Assembly (NCBI GenBank): GCA_965230245.1
Contig: OZ246000.1
Span: 2,108,001 to 2,172,000 of the forward strand
Source of the DNA: JAGNKE01 sp965230245
GTDB taxonomy: Bacteria > Pseudomonadota > Alphaproteobacteria > Micavibrionales > Micavibrionaceae
Reading direction: 5' to 3'
Length of the DNA stretch: 64,000 nucleotides
Shown: positions 1-8,414 of the stretch, piece by piece
Position numbering within the stretch: the first letter of the stretch is position 1
Layout: each line of letters opens with the position of its first letter
Translations under genes and position numbers: made by a program
The notes under the pieces: generated by a model
The model's input: the letters and a program-made list of their open reading frames with translations, nothing else
Database searches by the model: none
Told to the model about the DNA's origin: nothing

Positions 1-287
1 TTCACACCGACCTTTTCAAAAACACGCCCGCGCATAACCGCCATCGTACCGCCGCCCTTCAAAATAGAGCCGGATTCGTTCGGCTGCTCGGAATTTTCGC
101 GCTCCCACGGCGTTTTCTCGAAACGGCCTGCATCTTTTTCCGCATGCTGCCCGCCGGAAAGATCGTCCTCAATACTTTCGAAGGCCTCGCAGATCATCGT
201 CTGCAAATCATAAAACCAGTTCGAAGCCTGTTTTTGTTTATGTTCCTGTGAAAGCTCTTCTGTAGAAGATTTAGCGAGTTCTGACAT
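1..287 (-). CDS. hemF: Coproporphyrinogen III oxidase, aerobic (N-terminal part)
   Basis: Oxygen-dependent oxidase that decarboxylates two propionates of coproporphyrinogen III in haem synthesis. Only the first 95 residues lie in the window; the gene runs off the left edge. The visible part matches the family's N-terminus: an amphipathic helix with WFYDLQ, an acidic stretch, a WERE motif, then GGG and the RGRVFEKVGV segment typical of HemF. The start is the ATG at 287. It lies 33 bp behind trmL on the same strand, so the two are probably co-transcribed. Aerobic haem synthesis fits the cytochrome bc1 operon that diverges from this pair. Confidence 0.85.
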   Translation of the reverse strand, partial: MSELAKSSTEELSQEHKQKQASNWFYDLQTMICEAFESIEDDLSGGQHAEKDAGRFEKTPWERENSEQPNESGSILKGGGTMAVMRGRVFEKVGV

Positions 288-320
288 TTTGTTACGCGTC
301 CTTAATTATTGGCAGATAAT

Positions 321-791
321 TTATCGAAGCTGCCGCAGCGCTTCACCGGCAATCATGGCACTGGCTGTGACAATATTCAATGACCTAAAACCCTGCGTCA
401 GCGGAATTGTAACTTTATGCGCCAGAGTATCATAAACCTCTTCAGGAATACCCGAACTCTCGCGTCCGGCCAAAAGAATATCGCCGTGTGCATAAGAAAA
501 ATCTGTGTAGGTTGCATCTGTTTTGGTGGTCATGAGCACAATACGGCGCATTCCTTGATATTTATCAAGGAATGCAGACCATGAATCATGCTTGATAGGC
601 GCAATGAAGTCGATGTAATCCATGGCAGATTGCCTGATTTTGCGCTGATTCCAAAGGAAGCCGCACGGCTCAATAATATCAAGGGAAAGGCCGAGACAGG
701 CGCACAGACGGATCGCCGCGCCAACGTTCTGCGGAATATCGGGTTGGTACAACGCTAAATGTAATTTTGGAGAAGAAAAGGTGTTGCTCAT
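321..791 (-). CDS. trmL: tRNA (cytidine(34)-2'-O)-methyltransferase
   Basis: SPOUT-class methyltransferase that 2'-O-methylates the wobble base of tRNA-Leu isoacceptors. At 156 residues it has the usual TrmL length with no extra domain. The three family motifs are visible: QPDIPQNVGAAIR near the N-terminus, LLAGRESSGIP in the middle, and IPLTQGFRSLNIVTASA with EALRQ at the C-terminus, which form the knotted SAM site. It is transcribed away from petA and sits just upstream of hemF. Other SpoU-like enzymes are possible, but the short length and motif spelling favour TrmL. Confidence 0.88.
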   Translation of the reverse strand: MSNTFSSPKLHLALYQPDIPQNVGAAIRLCACLGLSLDIIEPCGFLWNQRKIRQSAMDYIDFIAPIKHDSWSAFLDKYQGMRRIVLMTTKTDATYTDFSYAHGDILLAGRESSGIPEEVYDTLAHKVTIPLTQGFRSLNIVTASAMIAGEALRQLR

Positions 792-916
792 GATTCCTGT
801 TTGTATTCAAAAGGTTTTTTCTTGTTCCTCTGGATCGTCAGGGGTTGATCTTCTATAAAGAGAGGATTAAAAGACTTCTACAAAAATGTTCTTACTGCAA
901 ACTCTTTAGGTACGAC

Positions 917-1465
917 ATGTCAGCGGACACACATATTAATCAAGATGACGACAAGGATGGTCGCAGAGAATTCCTGCAATGGACGGCGGGCGCTTTCGGA
1001 GCTGTCGGCGCAGTTATCGCGGCTTTCCCACTCGTAAATTCATTAAATCCGGCTAAGGATACATTGGCGCTTTCAACCGTAGAGGTTGATCTCACACAAA
1101 TTCCGGTTGGCGAATCCAAAACAGTCATGTGGCAGGGAAAACCTGTTTTCGTAAAACACCGCACGGCTAAGGAAATTGAAGAGGCACGTAGCGTTGACGT
1201 CTCAAGCCTGATCGATAAACAAACGGATGAAGATCGCGTGGAAAAGCCTGAGTGGCTGGTCACAATCGGCGTGTGTACGCATCTCGGCTGTATTCCCGCA
1301 GGACAAAAGAATTCAGACATCAAGGGAGACTTTGACGGCTGGTTCTGCCCGTGTCACGGATCACACTATGATACGTCAGGCCGCATTCGTAAGGGGCCGG
1401 CACCGAAAAACCTCACAGTGCCGCCATATGAATTTATTTCAGACACAAGAATTAAAATTGGTTAG
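917..1465 (+). CDS. petA: Ubiquinol-cytochrome c reductase, Rieske iron-sulfur subunit
   Basis: Carries the 2Fe-2S cluster that takes the first electron from ubiquinol in the bc1 complex and passes it to cytochrome c1. The protein is 182 residues from the ATG at 917. Cluster ligands are visible as C120-T-H122-L-G-C125 and C144-P-C146-H147-G-S. Residues 15-40 form a twin-arginine type anchor (GRREFLQW followed by an alanine-rich hydrophobic helix), as in other alphaproteobacterial Rieske proteins exported folded. A longer frame begins with TTG at 845 but would put 24 cysteine-containing residues before the Tat motif, so the ATG is preferred. It is the first gene of petABC, 14 bp before petB. 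Confidence 0.95.
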   Translation: MSADTHINQDDDKDGRREFLQWTAGAFGAVGAVIAAFPLVNSLNPAKDTLALSTVEVDLTQIPVGESKTVMWQGKPVFVKHRTAKEIEEARSVDVSSLIDKQTDEDRVEKPEWLVTIGVCTHLGCIPAGQKNSDIKGDFDGWFCPCHGSHYDTSGRIRKGPAPKNLTVPPYEFISDTRIKIG

Positions 1466-1479
1466 GGGCATTCGCAAAA

Positions 1480-3009
1480 ATGGCAAGTGGTGAACGCGAA
1501 AAATTTGATAACACGGTAGTGGAGTGGATCGACTCTCGCCTGCCGATTTTTACAGTACTCAACAAAGAATACGGCGTATTCCCGACACCGCGGAACTTCA
1601 ACTATTTCTGGAATTTCGGGGCAATAGCTTTCTTCATGCTGGCAACGATGATCGCAACCGGTATCGTACTGGCTATGCACTACAGTCCGGACACCGAACT
1701 CGCCTTTAACAGTGTCGAGCGTATCATGCGTGACGTCAACGGCGGATGGTTGATCCGCTACATCCATATGAACGGCGCATCCTTTTTCTTTATTGCGGTC
1801 TACATCCACATGTATCGTGGCATGTATTACGGCTCTTACAAACGCCCGCGTGAACTCCTATGGATTCTGGGTTGCCTGATCTTCTTGCTTATGATGGCAA
1901 CGGCCTTTCTTGGATACGTCCTTCCGTGGGGACAGATGTCTCTTTGGGGCGCAACCGTGATTACGGGCTTCTTTACGGCTATTCCGTTCGTGGGTGAATT
2001 AGTTCAAGAATGGCTTCTTGGTGGTTTTGCTGTCGACAATCCGACACTAACACGTTTCTTCGCGCTGCATTATCTGTTGCCGTTCGTGATCTTTGCCGTC
2101 GTGTTCCTGCACATTTGGGCCTTGCACGTCACGGGCTCAAACAACCCACTGGGGATCGACACAAAGGGCCCGCAGGACACACTGCCGTTCCACCCTTACT
2201 ACACGATAAAAGATTCCTTCGGTTTGCTTATCTTCCTGATTTTGTATTGTGTCTTTATTTTCTTCATGCCGGATGCATTGGGACACCCCGATAACTACAT
2301 TCCGGCCAATCCGCTTGTAACTCCTGCGCATATTGTGCCCGAATGGTACTTCCTGCCGTTTTACGCCATTCTGCGCGCCATTACGTTTAACATGAATGTA
2401 TACTTGCTCGGCGGTCTGGTAATCCTTCTCTATCTGATGGTCGAATTTATCTGGCGTCACAAGCCCAAAGATCTGTCACCGAAACTTGGGATTATTCTGG
2501 CGTTAATCGGTGGCGGACTGGCCGCTTTCGGATTTATCGGAGATTCATGTCAGCGTATAGAACCTGCATTCCTTGAGGCCAACGCGGGAATAAAAGGAAT
2601 GTGTAACGGATTACAGGCCATGCCCCTGATGGGCGCGGAGTTCGCTCCGATTTCTGCAAAACTCGGCGGTGTTTTGGCAATGTTCGGTGCGGTTGCAATC
2701 TTGTTCGTGATGCCTTGGCTGGACTCTCACCCTGTGAGAAGTGCCCGTTTCCGTCCGCTCTACAAATTATTCTTCATCATCTTTGTATTGATGTTCATTC
2801 TGTTGGGTTACATCGGTTCACAATCCGCCGATGCTGTTATGTTCGGCATTCCGCTTAGCCTATTGGGGCTTCTGGCCACGGGATACTATTTCTTCTTCTT
2901 TGTTGTTATTCTGCCGCTTCTGGGCCGTTTCGAAAAAACAAAAGAATTGCCGGAAAGTATTCACCAGTCCGTTCTGGATAAACAAAAGAAAAAAGAGGCA
3001 TTGGCATGA
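1480..3009 (+). CDS. petB: Ubiquinol-cytochrome c reductase, cytochrome b subunit, with extra transmembrane insertion
   Basis: Membrane core of the bc1 complex, holding two b haems and both quinone sites. Haem ligands are H96, H110, H197 and H211, almost the numbering of other alphaproteobacterial cytochromes b, and the Qo-site PEWY is at 287-290. At 509 residues the protein is much longer than the usual 410-440. The excess is one block, about residues 302-393, between FLPFYAILRAI and KLGGVLAMFG, which normally almost touch. The block has two hydrophobic segments (about 307-323 and 336-353) and two cysteines (357 and 375). The reading frame is clean through it. The stop overlaps the petC start by four bases (ATGA). 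Confidence 0.94.
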   Translation: MASGEREKFDNTVVEWIDSRLPIFTVLNKEYGVFPTPRNFNYFWNFGAIAFFMLATMIATGIVLAMHYSPDTELAFNSVERIMRDVNGGWLIRYIHMNGASFFFIAVYIHMYRGMYYGSYKRPRELLWILGCLIFLLMMATAFLGYVLPWGQMSLWGATVITGFFTAIPFVGELVQEWLLGGFAVDNPTLTRFFALHYLLPFVIFAVVFLHIWALHVTGSNNPLGIDTKGPQDTLPFHPYYTIKDSFGLLIFLILYCVFIFFMPDALGHPDNYIPANPLVTPAHIVPEWYFLPFYAILRAITFNMNVYLLGGLVILLYLMVEFIWRHKPKDLSPKLGIILALIGGGLAAFGFIGDSCQRIEPAFLEANAGIKGMCNGLQAMPLMGAEFAPISAKLGGVLAMFGAVAILFVMPWLDSHPVRSARFRPLYKLFFIIFVLMFILLGYIGSQSADAVMFGIPLSLLGLLATGYYFFFFVVILPLLGRFEKTKELPESIHQSVLDKQKKKEALA

Positions 3010-3776
3010 AAAAGATGTTCAGAAAAGTCGTTCTGGCAGTCGCCGCCCTGACAATGATCTCTCCCGTAGCCTTCGCAGCAGGAGGAGGGGAGCCTCTACC
3101 TGATCAGGACTGGTCGTTTGAAGGCCCGACAGGAACATACGACCGTGCGGCTCTGCAACGCGGCTACAAAATCTACCGCGAAGTTTGCGCGGCATGCCAT
3201 GGTATGGATTTGCTGTACTATCGAAATCTCTCTGCGCTGGGCTATAATGAAAACCAGATCAAAAACATCGCAGCCGAATATATTTATGAAGACGGCCCGA
3301 ACGAAGAAGGCGACATGTTCGAACGTCCCGGCCTGCCGAGCGATCCTTTCAAAAATCCATACGAAAATGAGAAACAGGCCGCTTACGCCAACAATAATGC
3401 GATTCCACCGGATCTATCCCTCATGGCGAAGGCACGTGCCGGCGGCCCTGACTATATTTACGCATTGCTTGTAGGCTATGAAGACCACGCACCGCATGGA
3501 AAAGAGCTGCTGACGGGGCAGTACTGGAACAAATACAAAGATGGTAATGTCATCGCTATGGCACCGCCGCTGGTCGATGGTCAGGTCCAGTACGAAGACG
3601 GCACACCGCAAACACTGGATCAGTATTCCCGCGATATCGCGCACTTCCTGATGTGGGCAGCCGATCCGTATATGGAAACACGTAAACAAACGGGGATTAA
3701 GGTTATCCTCTTTTTGCTGGTCTTCGCGGGTATCATGTACGCATTAAAAAAGAAGACATGGAAAGACGCGCATTAA
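3006..3776 (+). CDS. petC: Cytochrome c1
   Basis: Haem c subunit of the bc1 complex that passes electrons from the Rieske protein to soluble cytochrome c. The 256-residue precursor has a signal peptide (KKMFRK, hydrophobic core, AFA cleavage site near residue 25), the covalent haem site CAACH at 61-65, a likely axial methionine M185 in VIAMAPPL, and a C-terminal membrane anchor (about residues 231-248) followed by a basic tail. The start overlaps the petB stop, so translation is probably coupled. A terminator follows within about 30 bp, closing the petABC operon. Confidence 0.95.
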   Translation: MKKMFRKVVLAVAALTMISPVAFAAGGGEPLPDQDWSFEGPTGTYDRAALQRGYKIYREVCAACHGMDLLYYRNLSALGYNENQIKNIAAEYIYEDGPNEEGDMFERPGLPSDPFKNPYENEKQAAYANNNAIPPDLSLMAKARAGGPDYIYALLVGYEDHAPHGKELLTGQYWNKYKDGNVIAMAPPLVDGQVQYEDGTPQTLDQYSRDIAHFLMWAADPYMETRKQTGIKVILFLLVFAGIMYALKKKTWKDAH

Positions 3777-3806
3777 CCCGCAGACGTTTTTAAAGATTTG
3801 AAAGAG

Positions 3807-3831
3807 CAGGGCGTTATGGCCCTGTTTTTTT
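3807..3831 (+). terminator. Rho-independent terminator after petABC
   Basis: A six-base-pair GC-rich stem (CAGGGC / GCCCTG) with a six-base loop is followed directly by a run of seven T. It lies 30 bp after the petC stop, in the orientation of the operon. Confidence 0.85.
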
Positions 3832-3877
3832 GTGACGGCTCTGGCTATGCTGTCCCTTGAAAGAAGGGAAGCAACGT

Positions 3878-4429
3878 ATGCGAGACACAAAACAGGAAGT
3901 TCTAAACTTCTGGTTTGAAGAAACAAAACCTCAACAATGGTTTCAGAAAAGCGAAGCGTTCGATAAGCATATCAAGGATCGTTTTGAAACCGCATATAAA
4001 ATGGCAACCGAAGACCTGTGTACCGACTGGGCTAAGGACGCACACGGCGCACTCGCACTAATCATCGTCCTTGATCAATTCCCGCGCAATATGTTCCGCG
4101 ACACGCCTCTGGCTTTCGCAACCGACCATAAGGCCCTGCTAATCGCCAAAGAAGCGGTGCATAAAGGCTTTGATCAAATACTTGAGCCAATGAAACGCCG
4201 CTTTATCTACTTGCCGTTTGAGCACAGCGAAAACATCGAGGATCAACGTCAGTCTGTTGATTTCTTCAAATCAATGAAGGAGGAGGACCCTGTAGGATAT
4301 GACTATGCCGTTAAGCATATGGAAGTTATTGAAAAATTCGGCCGTTTTCCGCACAGAAACAAAATCCTCGGCCGCCGGAGCACACAAGAGGAAATTGAGT
4401 TCCTTAATCATTCGGAGTCCTCGTTTTAA
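3878..4429 (+). CDS. DUF924 family protein
   Basis: A 183-residue soluble protein of the DUF924 family, all-alpha and distantly TPR-like, with no established function. Family hallmarks are the opening VLNFWFEE, the WFQKSEAFD segment, ALALIIVLDQFPRNMFRDTPLAFATD in the centre and FIYLPFEHSE further on. An upstream TTG at 3857 is open in frame, but the ATG at 3878 has an AAGAAGGGAAG ribosome site at the right distance and is preferred. It stands alone after the petABC terminator. Confidence 0.82.
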   Translation: MRDTKQEVLNFWFEETKPQQWFQKSEAFDKHIKDRFETAYKMATEDLCTDWAKDAHGALALIIVLDQFPRNMFRDTPLAFATDHKALLIAKEAVHKGFDQILEPMKRRFIYLPFEHSENIEDQRQSVDFFKSMKEEDPVGYDYAVKHMEVIEKFGRFPHRNKILGRRSTQEEIEFLNHSESSF

Positions 4430-4591
4430 ACGCTTAAGAAGTAGTTAACAGGATATTAAGAAAATTTTTACATAATAAAAGATTAGGTGATTCGAATATT
4501 TTGACTAAATCTAGGTCTGTTTTCAGTGCGTGAGAGAACTCTGCTAAAAATCTGTTTATACTTTGGAATTTAGCTTGAAGCATTTCCCTTT

Positions 4592-4620
4592 TTGCTGAAC
4601 GCCTCAGATTCGCGTATCAT
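4592..4620 (+). promoter_or_regulatory. Candidate sigma-70 promoter of the DUF465 gene
   Basis: TTGCTG and TATCAT boxes lie 17 bp apart and would start a transcript about 36 bases before the downstream ATG. The surrounding 230 bp is AT-rich and otherwise holds nothing I can identify. Confidence 0.45.
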
Positions 4621-4662
4621 CTATTTTATATTTTTAAAATTGTTAAAAAATTGGAGGCCTAT

Positions 4663-4863
4663 ATGTCAGTACAAACAGCTCCTGCGTCTAAAGAAAACCC
4701 AAGAATTCTGGCTTTAAAAGAAAAACATACCGAACTAAAGCGAAAAGTCGAGGAGGCGCAAAAAGATCTGTCAACGACTGACTTTTATCTCAAGCAACTC
4801 AAAAAAGAGAAACTTGTTGTGAAAGAAGAAATTGCAAACTTTAAAGAAACAGCTTCTGCTTAA
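4663..4863 (+). CDS. DUF465 (YdcH-type) small coiled-coil protein
   Basis: A 66-residue protein of the DUF465 family, common in alphaproteobacteria and without a firm role. The body is a heptad-like helix: ILALKEKHTELKRKVEEA, then LKQLKKEKLVVKEEI, with the family's LKKEKL motif near the end. The chosen ATG has GGAGG seven bases upstream; the TTG at 4651 overlaps that ribosome site and is unlikely to be the start. A strong bidirectional hairpin separates it from the convergent trcR gene. Confidence 0.82.
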   Translation: MSVQTAPASKENPRILALKEKHTELKRKVEEAQKDLSTTDFYLKQLKKEKLVVKEEIANFKETASA

Positions 4864-4890
4864 AACATAAAAGGAAAATCGATATTAAAA

Positions 4891-4918
4891 AAAAGCCGGC
4901 GCATTGACCGGCTTTTTT
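4891..4918. terminator. Bidirectional terminator between DUF465 gene and trcR
   Basis: Nine-base-pair stem (AAAAGCCGG / CCGGCTTTT) with A-run on the left and T-run on the right, so it can stop transcripts from both convergent genes. Confidence 0.85.
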
Positions 4919-4940
4919 GTGTGCTGAAACAGCGCTCAGC

Positions 4941-5657
4941 TTAGGAATCGTCAGATTTTTCTGTATCCATAGAGCCGGGAAGGAAGTTTGAAAAATCAAA
5001 CCCGCCGGAACGCTGGCTTCCCTGATCGTCATCATCGGAAGAGCCGAACGGCGCATTGGCCGCTTCCAGTTCCGCCTGGCGCTGAGCCTTAACCGCCTCC
5101 GGGTCCTTACCCGCTGCTTTCAGGCCTTTATTCACGGCATTTTCGTATTCTTCGTACTTGCAAAGACCTAATTCCGCAGGGTGGCGCGGCTTGAGGTTAG
5201 GGGTATTCGGATGTGTCCGTTCACGAACGGCGGCAATCGTCGGCTTTGTCGTTCCGACCAGCTTGCAAATCTGCGCATCTGAAATTTCGGGATTGTTTTT
5301 CAGGATATACGCAATCGCATCCGGCTTATCACCACGCTTGGAAATCGGGGTATAGCGCGGACCTTTGGCACGTGTTTTAACGGGCGGAAGATCGCGCTTG
5401 GCCATCTCGAGAGGGCGAGCAGGGTCTGCTTCGGATTGATCAATCTCATCTTGCTCGAGTTCCTTGTGCTCGATCGGGTTACGTCCGACAAGGCCGCGTC
5501 CGATCTCTTCATTGGCAAGAGCTTCAATCTCGATCTCCGTCAGAGAAGTGAAGTCCGCAATCTGCTTGAAGCTGAGAGCAGTATTCTCAATCAGCCAAAC
5601 GGCTGTCGCCTTGGGCATCAAAAGGCCGATTTGTTTGTCTTTACGAGCCGTTGCCAT
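4941..5657 (-). CDS. trcR: DUF1013 cell cycle transcriptional regulator TrcR
   Basis: DUF1013 proteins are near-universal in alphaproteobacteria; the Caulobacter member TrcR works with RNA polymerase in cell-cycle transcription. The 238-residue protein has the expected parts: N-terminal MPKATAVWLIENTALSFKQIADF with helix-turn-helix character, a basic linker with PARPLEMAKRDLPPVKTRAKGPRYTPISKR, and a second HTH-like block (DAQICKLVGTTKPTIAAVRERTH). The C-terminus is acidic and low-complexity. It is encoded alone, convergent with the DUF465 gene. Confidence 0.85.
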   Translation of the reverse strand: MATARKDKQIGLLMPKATAVWLIENTALSFKQIADFTSLTEIEIEALANEEIGRGLVGRNPIEHKELEQDEIDQSEADPARPLEMAKRDLPPVKTRAKGPRYTPISKRGDKPDAIAYILKNNPEISDAQICKLVGTTKPTIAAVRERTHPNTPNLKPRHPAELGLCKYEEYENAVNKGLKAAGKDPEAVKAQRQAELEAANAPFGSSDDDDQGSQRSGGFDFSNFLPGSMDTEKSDDS

Positions 5658-5939
5658 ATCTTATCTCCATAGTTTCTATAACTTTAAAAATTTTTAGTTT
5701 TACGAAGGGCTCAACTCAATACACAGAGCTTTACGCCGACCTGTTCCATGGCCAACATGCTTTTAAACACTTCGTTTTTAGGGAACACAACTTCTATAAG
5801 GGATCATCCCCGAAATTACCAGTATTTTTTGCTTCTATCACAGCGGCATTGGCAGTATTCTTCACAATTGTTTGAATATCCGTGCTGAAAATAGCTCGCC
5901 AAGATAGACAATGAAGATGGATGATATAGGAGGGGATAA

Positions 5940-6119
5940 ATGTTTGACGACGACCTGCCGAAAAAGAAAACCGAGGAATTCCCGCGTAACCTTGAAAGAT
6001 TGTCCGTATCGGAACTGCAAGAGTACATCGGAGAATTAAAAAGCGAGATAGAGCGCGTTGAGGGCGAAGTCACAAGAAAGAAAGCCTCCGAAGAAGCCGC
6101 ATCCTCGTTCTTCAAGTAA
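5940..6119 (+). CDS. DUF1192 family small protein
   Basis: A 59-residue protein with an ATG preceded by a strong AGGAGGGG ribosome site. The sequence shows the DUF1192 pattern: an acidic-basic start (MFDDDLPKKK), then LERLSVSELQEYIGELKSEIERVE, a single amphipathic helix with heptads, and a charged tail. These proteins occur throughout alphaproteobacteria without a known role. It is the only gene between trcR and guaC; the 280 bp upstream of it show no other coding signal. Confidence 0.85.
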   Translation: MFDDDLPKKKTEEFPRNLERLSVSELQEYIGELKSEIERVEGEVTRKKASEEAASSFFK

Positions 6120-6178
6120 AACTAGTCTAACAATTAGATTTAATAAAACACTATAAATAACTCATATAAAGGATAATT

Positions 6179-7222
6179 ATGCGTATAGAAGAAGATGTAA
6201 AACTGGATTTTAAAGATGTCCTGATCCGCCCGAAAAGATCAACACTCGCAAGTCGTAAGGACGTTGATATCTACCGTGAGTTTACATTCCGCTCCAGCAA
6301 AAAAAAGTTTAACGGTGTACCCGTTATCGCCGCGAACATGGACGGCGTCGGCACAATCGAAATGGCGAGGGCTTTTATAGAAGACGGAAACGGCATGACC
6401 GTGGCGTTGCATAAACATTATCCGCTGGAAACGCTTCTCGATTTCTTCGATGAGGAAACAACTAAAACCGTCTGGTACAGCATTGGCATGACCAAGACGG
6501 ACGAGGAAAAACTCGATCAATTTGTGAAGAAAAAGCCAAACGTCATCGAAAAACTCTGTATTGACGTTGCAAATGGATACAGCGAACATTTTGTGGATTA
6601 CGTCAAACGCATTCGTGATAAAATGCCTGATCTGACGATTATGGCCGGAAATGTAGTCACAGGCGAAATGGTTGAGGAGCTAACGCTCTCCGGTGTTGAT
6701 GTGGTCAAGGTCGGAATCGGCCCGGGCAGTGTTTGTACCACACGCAAAATGACGGGTATCGGCTACCCGCAACTCTCCGCTGTAATAGAATGCGCTGATG
6801 CCGCACACGGTCTGGGCGGTTTGATTTGTGCCGATGGCGGATGCACCGTTCCGGGCGATCTGGCCAAAGCTTACGGCGGCGGCGCGGATTTCATCATGCT
6901 TGGCGGTATGCTCGCCGGACACAATCAATCAGAGCAGGACATCATAGAAATCGATGGCAAGAAGTACCTGCAATTCTACGGCATGAGCAGCAGTACCGCG
7001 ATGACCAAACACAAAGGCGGCGTGGCCGAATACCGTGCCAGCGAAGGAAAAACGGTCAAAATTCTATACCGCGGTGATGTAAAGGACACGTTGCAGGACA
7101 TCCTCGGCGGTATTCGTTCGGCCTGCACCTATGTCGGGGCAAGACGCTTGAAAGAGTTGTCCAAGCGCACGACTTTTATCCGTGTTTCCCAGCAATTAAA
7201 TACGGTGTTCGGGAACGAATAA
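6179..7222 (+). CDS. guaC: GMP reductase
   Basis: NADPH-dependent enzyme that deaminates GMP to IMP, linking guanine and adenine nucleotide pools. Length (347 residues) equals that of the E. coli enzyme. The catalytic loop GPGSVCTTR places the nucleophile at C186, the same number as in E. coli, and the phosphate-binding ICADGGC and MLGGMLAGHNQSE segments distinguish it from IMP dehydrogenase, as does the absence of a CBS pair. The N-terminal LDFKDVLIRPKRS also fits. It appears to be monocistronic. Confidence 0.94.
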   Translation: MRIEEDVKLDFKDVLIRPKRSTLASRKDVDIYREFTFRSSKKKFNGVPVIAANMDGVGTIEMARAFIEDGNGMTVALHKHYPLETLLDFFDEETTKTVWYSIGMTKTDEEKLDQFVKKKPNVIEKLCIDVANGYSEHFVDYVKRIRDKMPDLTIMAGNVVTGEMVEELTLSGVDVVKVGIGPGSVCTTRKMTGIGYPQLSAVIECADAAHGLGGLICADGGCTVPGDLAKAYGGGADFIMLGGMLAGHNQSEQDIIEIDGKKYLQFYGMSSSTAMTKHKGGVAEYRASEGKTVKILYRGDVKDTLQDILGGIRSACTYVGARRLKELSKRTTFIRVSQQLNTVFGNE

Positions 7223-7257
7223 GAAAGAATTTTTCCTGATTTCAACATAGACTTCCC

Positions 7258-7286
7258 TTGCGGTTTCAGACCTCTGCCGATAAAGT
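7258..7286 (+). promoter_or_regulatory. Candidate sigma-70 promoter of the following gene
   Basis: TTGCGG and TAAAGT boxes 17 bp apart, between guaC and the next coding region, would give a leader of about 45 bases. Confidence 0.4.
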
Positions 7287-7338
7287 GTTTTGTACTTATG
7301 CACAGATCATCAAGAGTAGACTAGGGGATTCAAAAATT

Positions 7339-7698
7339 ATGGATGATATTTCAAAACGCTTGCAAGAGACGTCTGAGACATGCCTGAAAGCATATGAGGC
7401 TTGGTCGTCGAATAAAAAAGACCAAAAAGCGCAGGAAGCTCTGGAGGCCGCCATCCATGAATTAAGAAAAGTCTCTTCCCGTCTGGAAATCGAAGTTGCC
7501 GTGAACGAGCGCAAGGATAGTGCTTCGAAACCACTTCCAATCCCGTCTCATAAATCCAATCAGGGACGCGGCGGTGATGGCAAAGGCCGCAAGAAGAAAG
7601 ATGGCGGCAATAATGGCGGAAACGGCGGCCCCAAAAAACGTGGCCGCTCACCAAAGTCTAATGATGGTGGCAATCAACCCAATCAGGCCGAAGGCTAG
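7339..7698 (+). CDS. Hypothetical protein with basic glycine-rich tail
   Basis: I do not recognise this 119-residue protein. The first 70 residues are helical and charged (ISKRLQETSETCLKAYEAW, ALEAAIHELRKVSSRLEIEVAV). From about residue 75 it becomes a low-complexity tail of Gly, Lys, Arg and Asn (GRGGDGKGRKKK, GGNNGGNGG, KKRGRSP), as in nucleic-acid-binding tails. The ATG at 7339 is preferred over a TTG at 7258 because the latter would start inside the likely promoter. Its stop codon overlaps the end of the convergent gloB. Confidence 0.6.
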   Translation: MDDISKRLQETSETCLKAYEAWSSNKKDQKAQEALEAAIHELRKVSSRLEIEVAVNERKDSASKPLPIPSHKSNQGRGGDGKGRKKKDGGNNGGNGGPKKRGRSPKSNDGGNQPNQAEG

Positions 7699-8414
7699 AA
7701 ATTATCCTTTAATCGACGAAGACGGGCAAAATCCTCTGCGTCCTCTGCACGCAGAAAGACATTGGTTTGTTTTTCAACACCGATCGACACGGGAATCGTC
7801 GGCTGGTTGTCATTGCGCGCGCGCTTTACTTCATCATACCGCCGCTTGAGCGCGGCGTTATCTTCATCAACACTCAGACAGAATTCTGCATTCGCCAGCG
7901 TATATTCATGTCCGCAATAAACAAGCGTATCATCGGGCAGGGCATTGAGCCTCTCCAGTGATGCGAACATTTGTTGCGGTGTACCTTCGAATAACCTGCC
8001 GCAGCCCATAGAAAATAAAGTATCACCTGAGAAAAGTGCTTTATCTTCTTGGAAATAATATGAAATTCCACCTGAGGTATGACCGGGACAGGCGATAATA
8101 TCGGCATCATGCCGGCCAAGAGAAAAACTGTCTCCGTCATGTAAACCCTGATCCAATTCCCTGATACGCCCGCGCTCGGCCTCCGGTCCGACAACAACCG
8201 CGCCGTATTTGTTCTTCAACGCCGCATTCCCCGCGATATGATCCCCGTGGTGATGTGTATTCAGAATATAATCCGGCGACAAACCATTCTCATCCAGATA
8301 ATTGATAATCGGTTCGGCCTCACCGGGATCAACCACGGCGCATGTGCCGTCATCGGCTAGGAGAATATAGGCGTAGTTGTCATTCAATATAGGGAGTAAT
8401 GTGACCTTCATCAT
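7695..8414 (-). CDS. gloB: Hydroxyacylglutathione hydrolase (glyoxalase II)
   Basis: Zinc metallo-beta-lactamase-fold hydrolase that releases D-lactate and glutathione from S-lactoylglutathione in methylglyoxal detoxification. The 239-residue protein has THHHGDHIAG with metal ligands H54, H56, D58 and H59, then the CPGHTSGGISY and FSGDTLFSMGCGRLFEGT motifs and the C-terminal YCGHEYTLANA segment diagnostic for glyoxalase II. The first ATG overlaps the stop of the upstream methyltransferase (ATGA), so it is the last gene of a three-gene minus-strand operon. Confidence 0.92.
   Translation of the reverse strand: MMKVTLLPILNDNYAYILLADDGTCAVVDPGEAEPIINYLDENGLSPDYILNTHHHGDHIAGNAALKNKYGAVVVGPEAERGRIRELDQGLHDGDSFSLGRHDADIIACPGHTSGGISYYFQEDKALFSGDTLFSMGCGRLFEGTPQQMFASLERLNALPDDTLVYCGHEYTLANAEFCLSVDEDNAALKRRYDEVKRARNDNQPTIPVSIGVEKQTNVFLRAEDAEDFARLRRLKDNF

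Noticed and set aside
7555..7690. GGC/AAG-rich short repeats near the end of the glycine-rich protein gene
   Set aside because: They are in frame and encode a Gly/Lys/Asn tail, not a separate repeat element.
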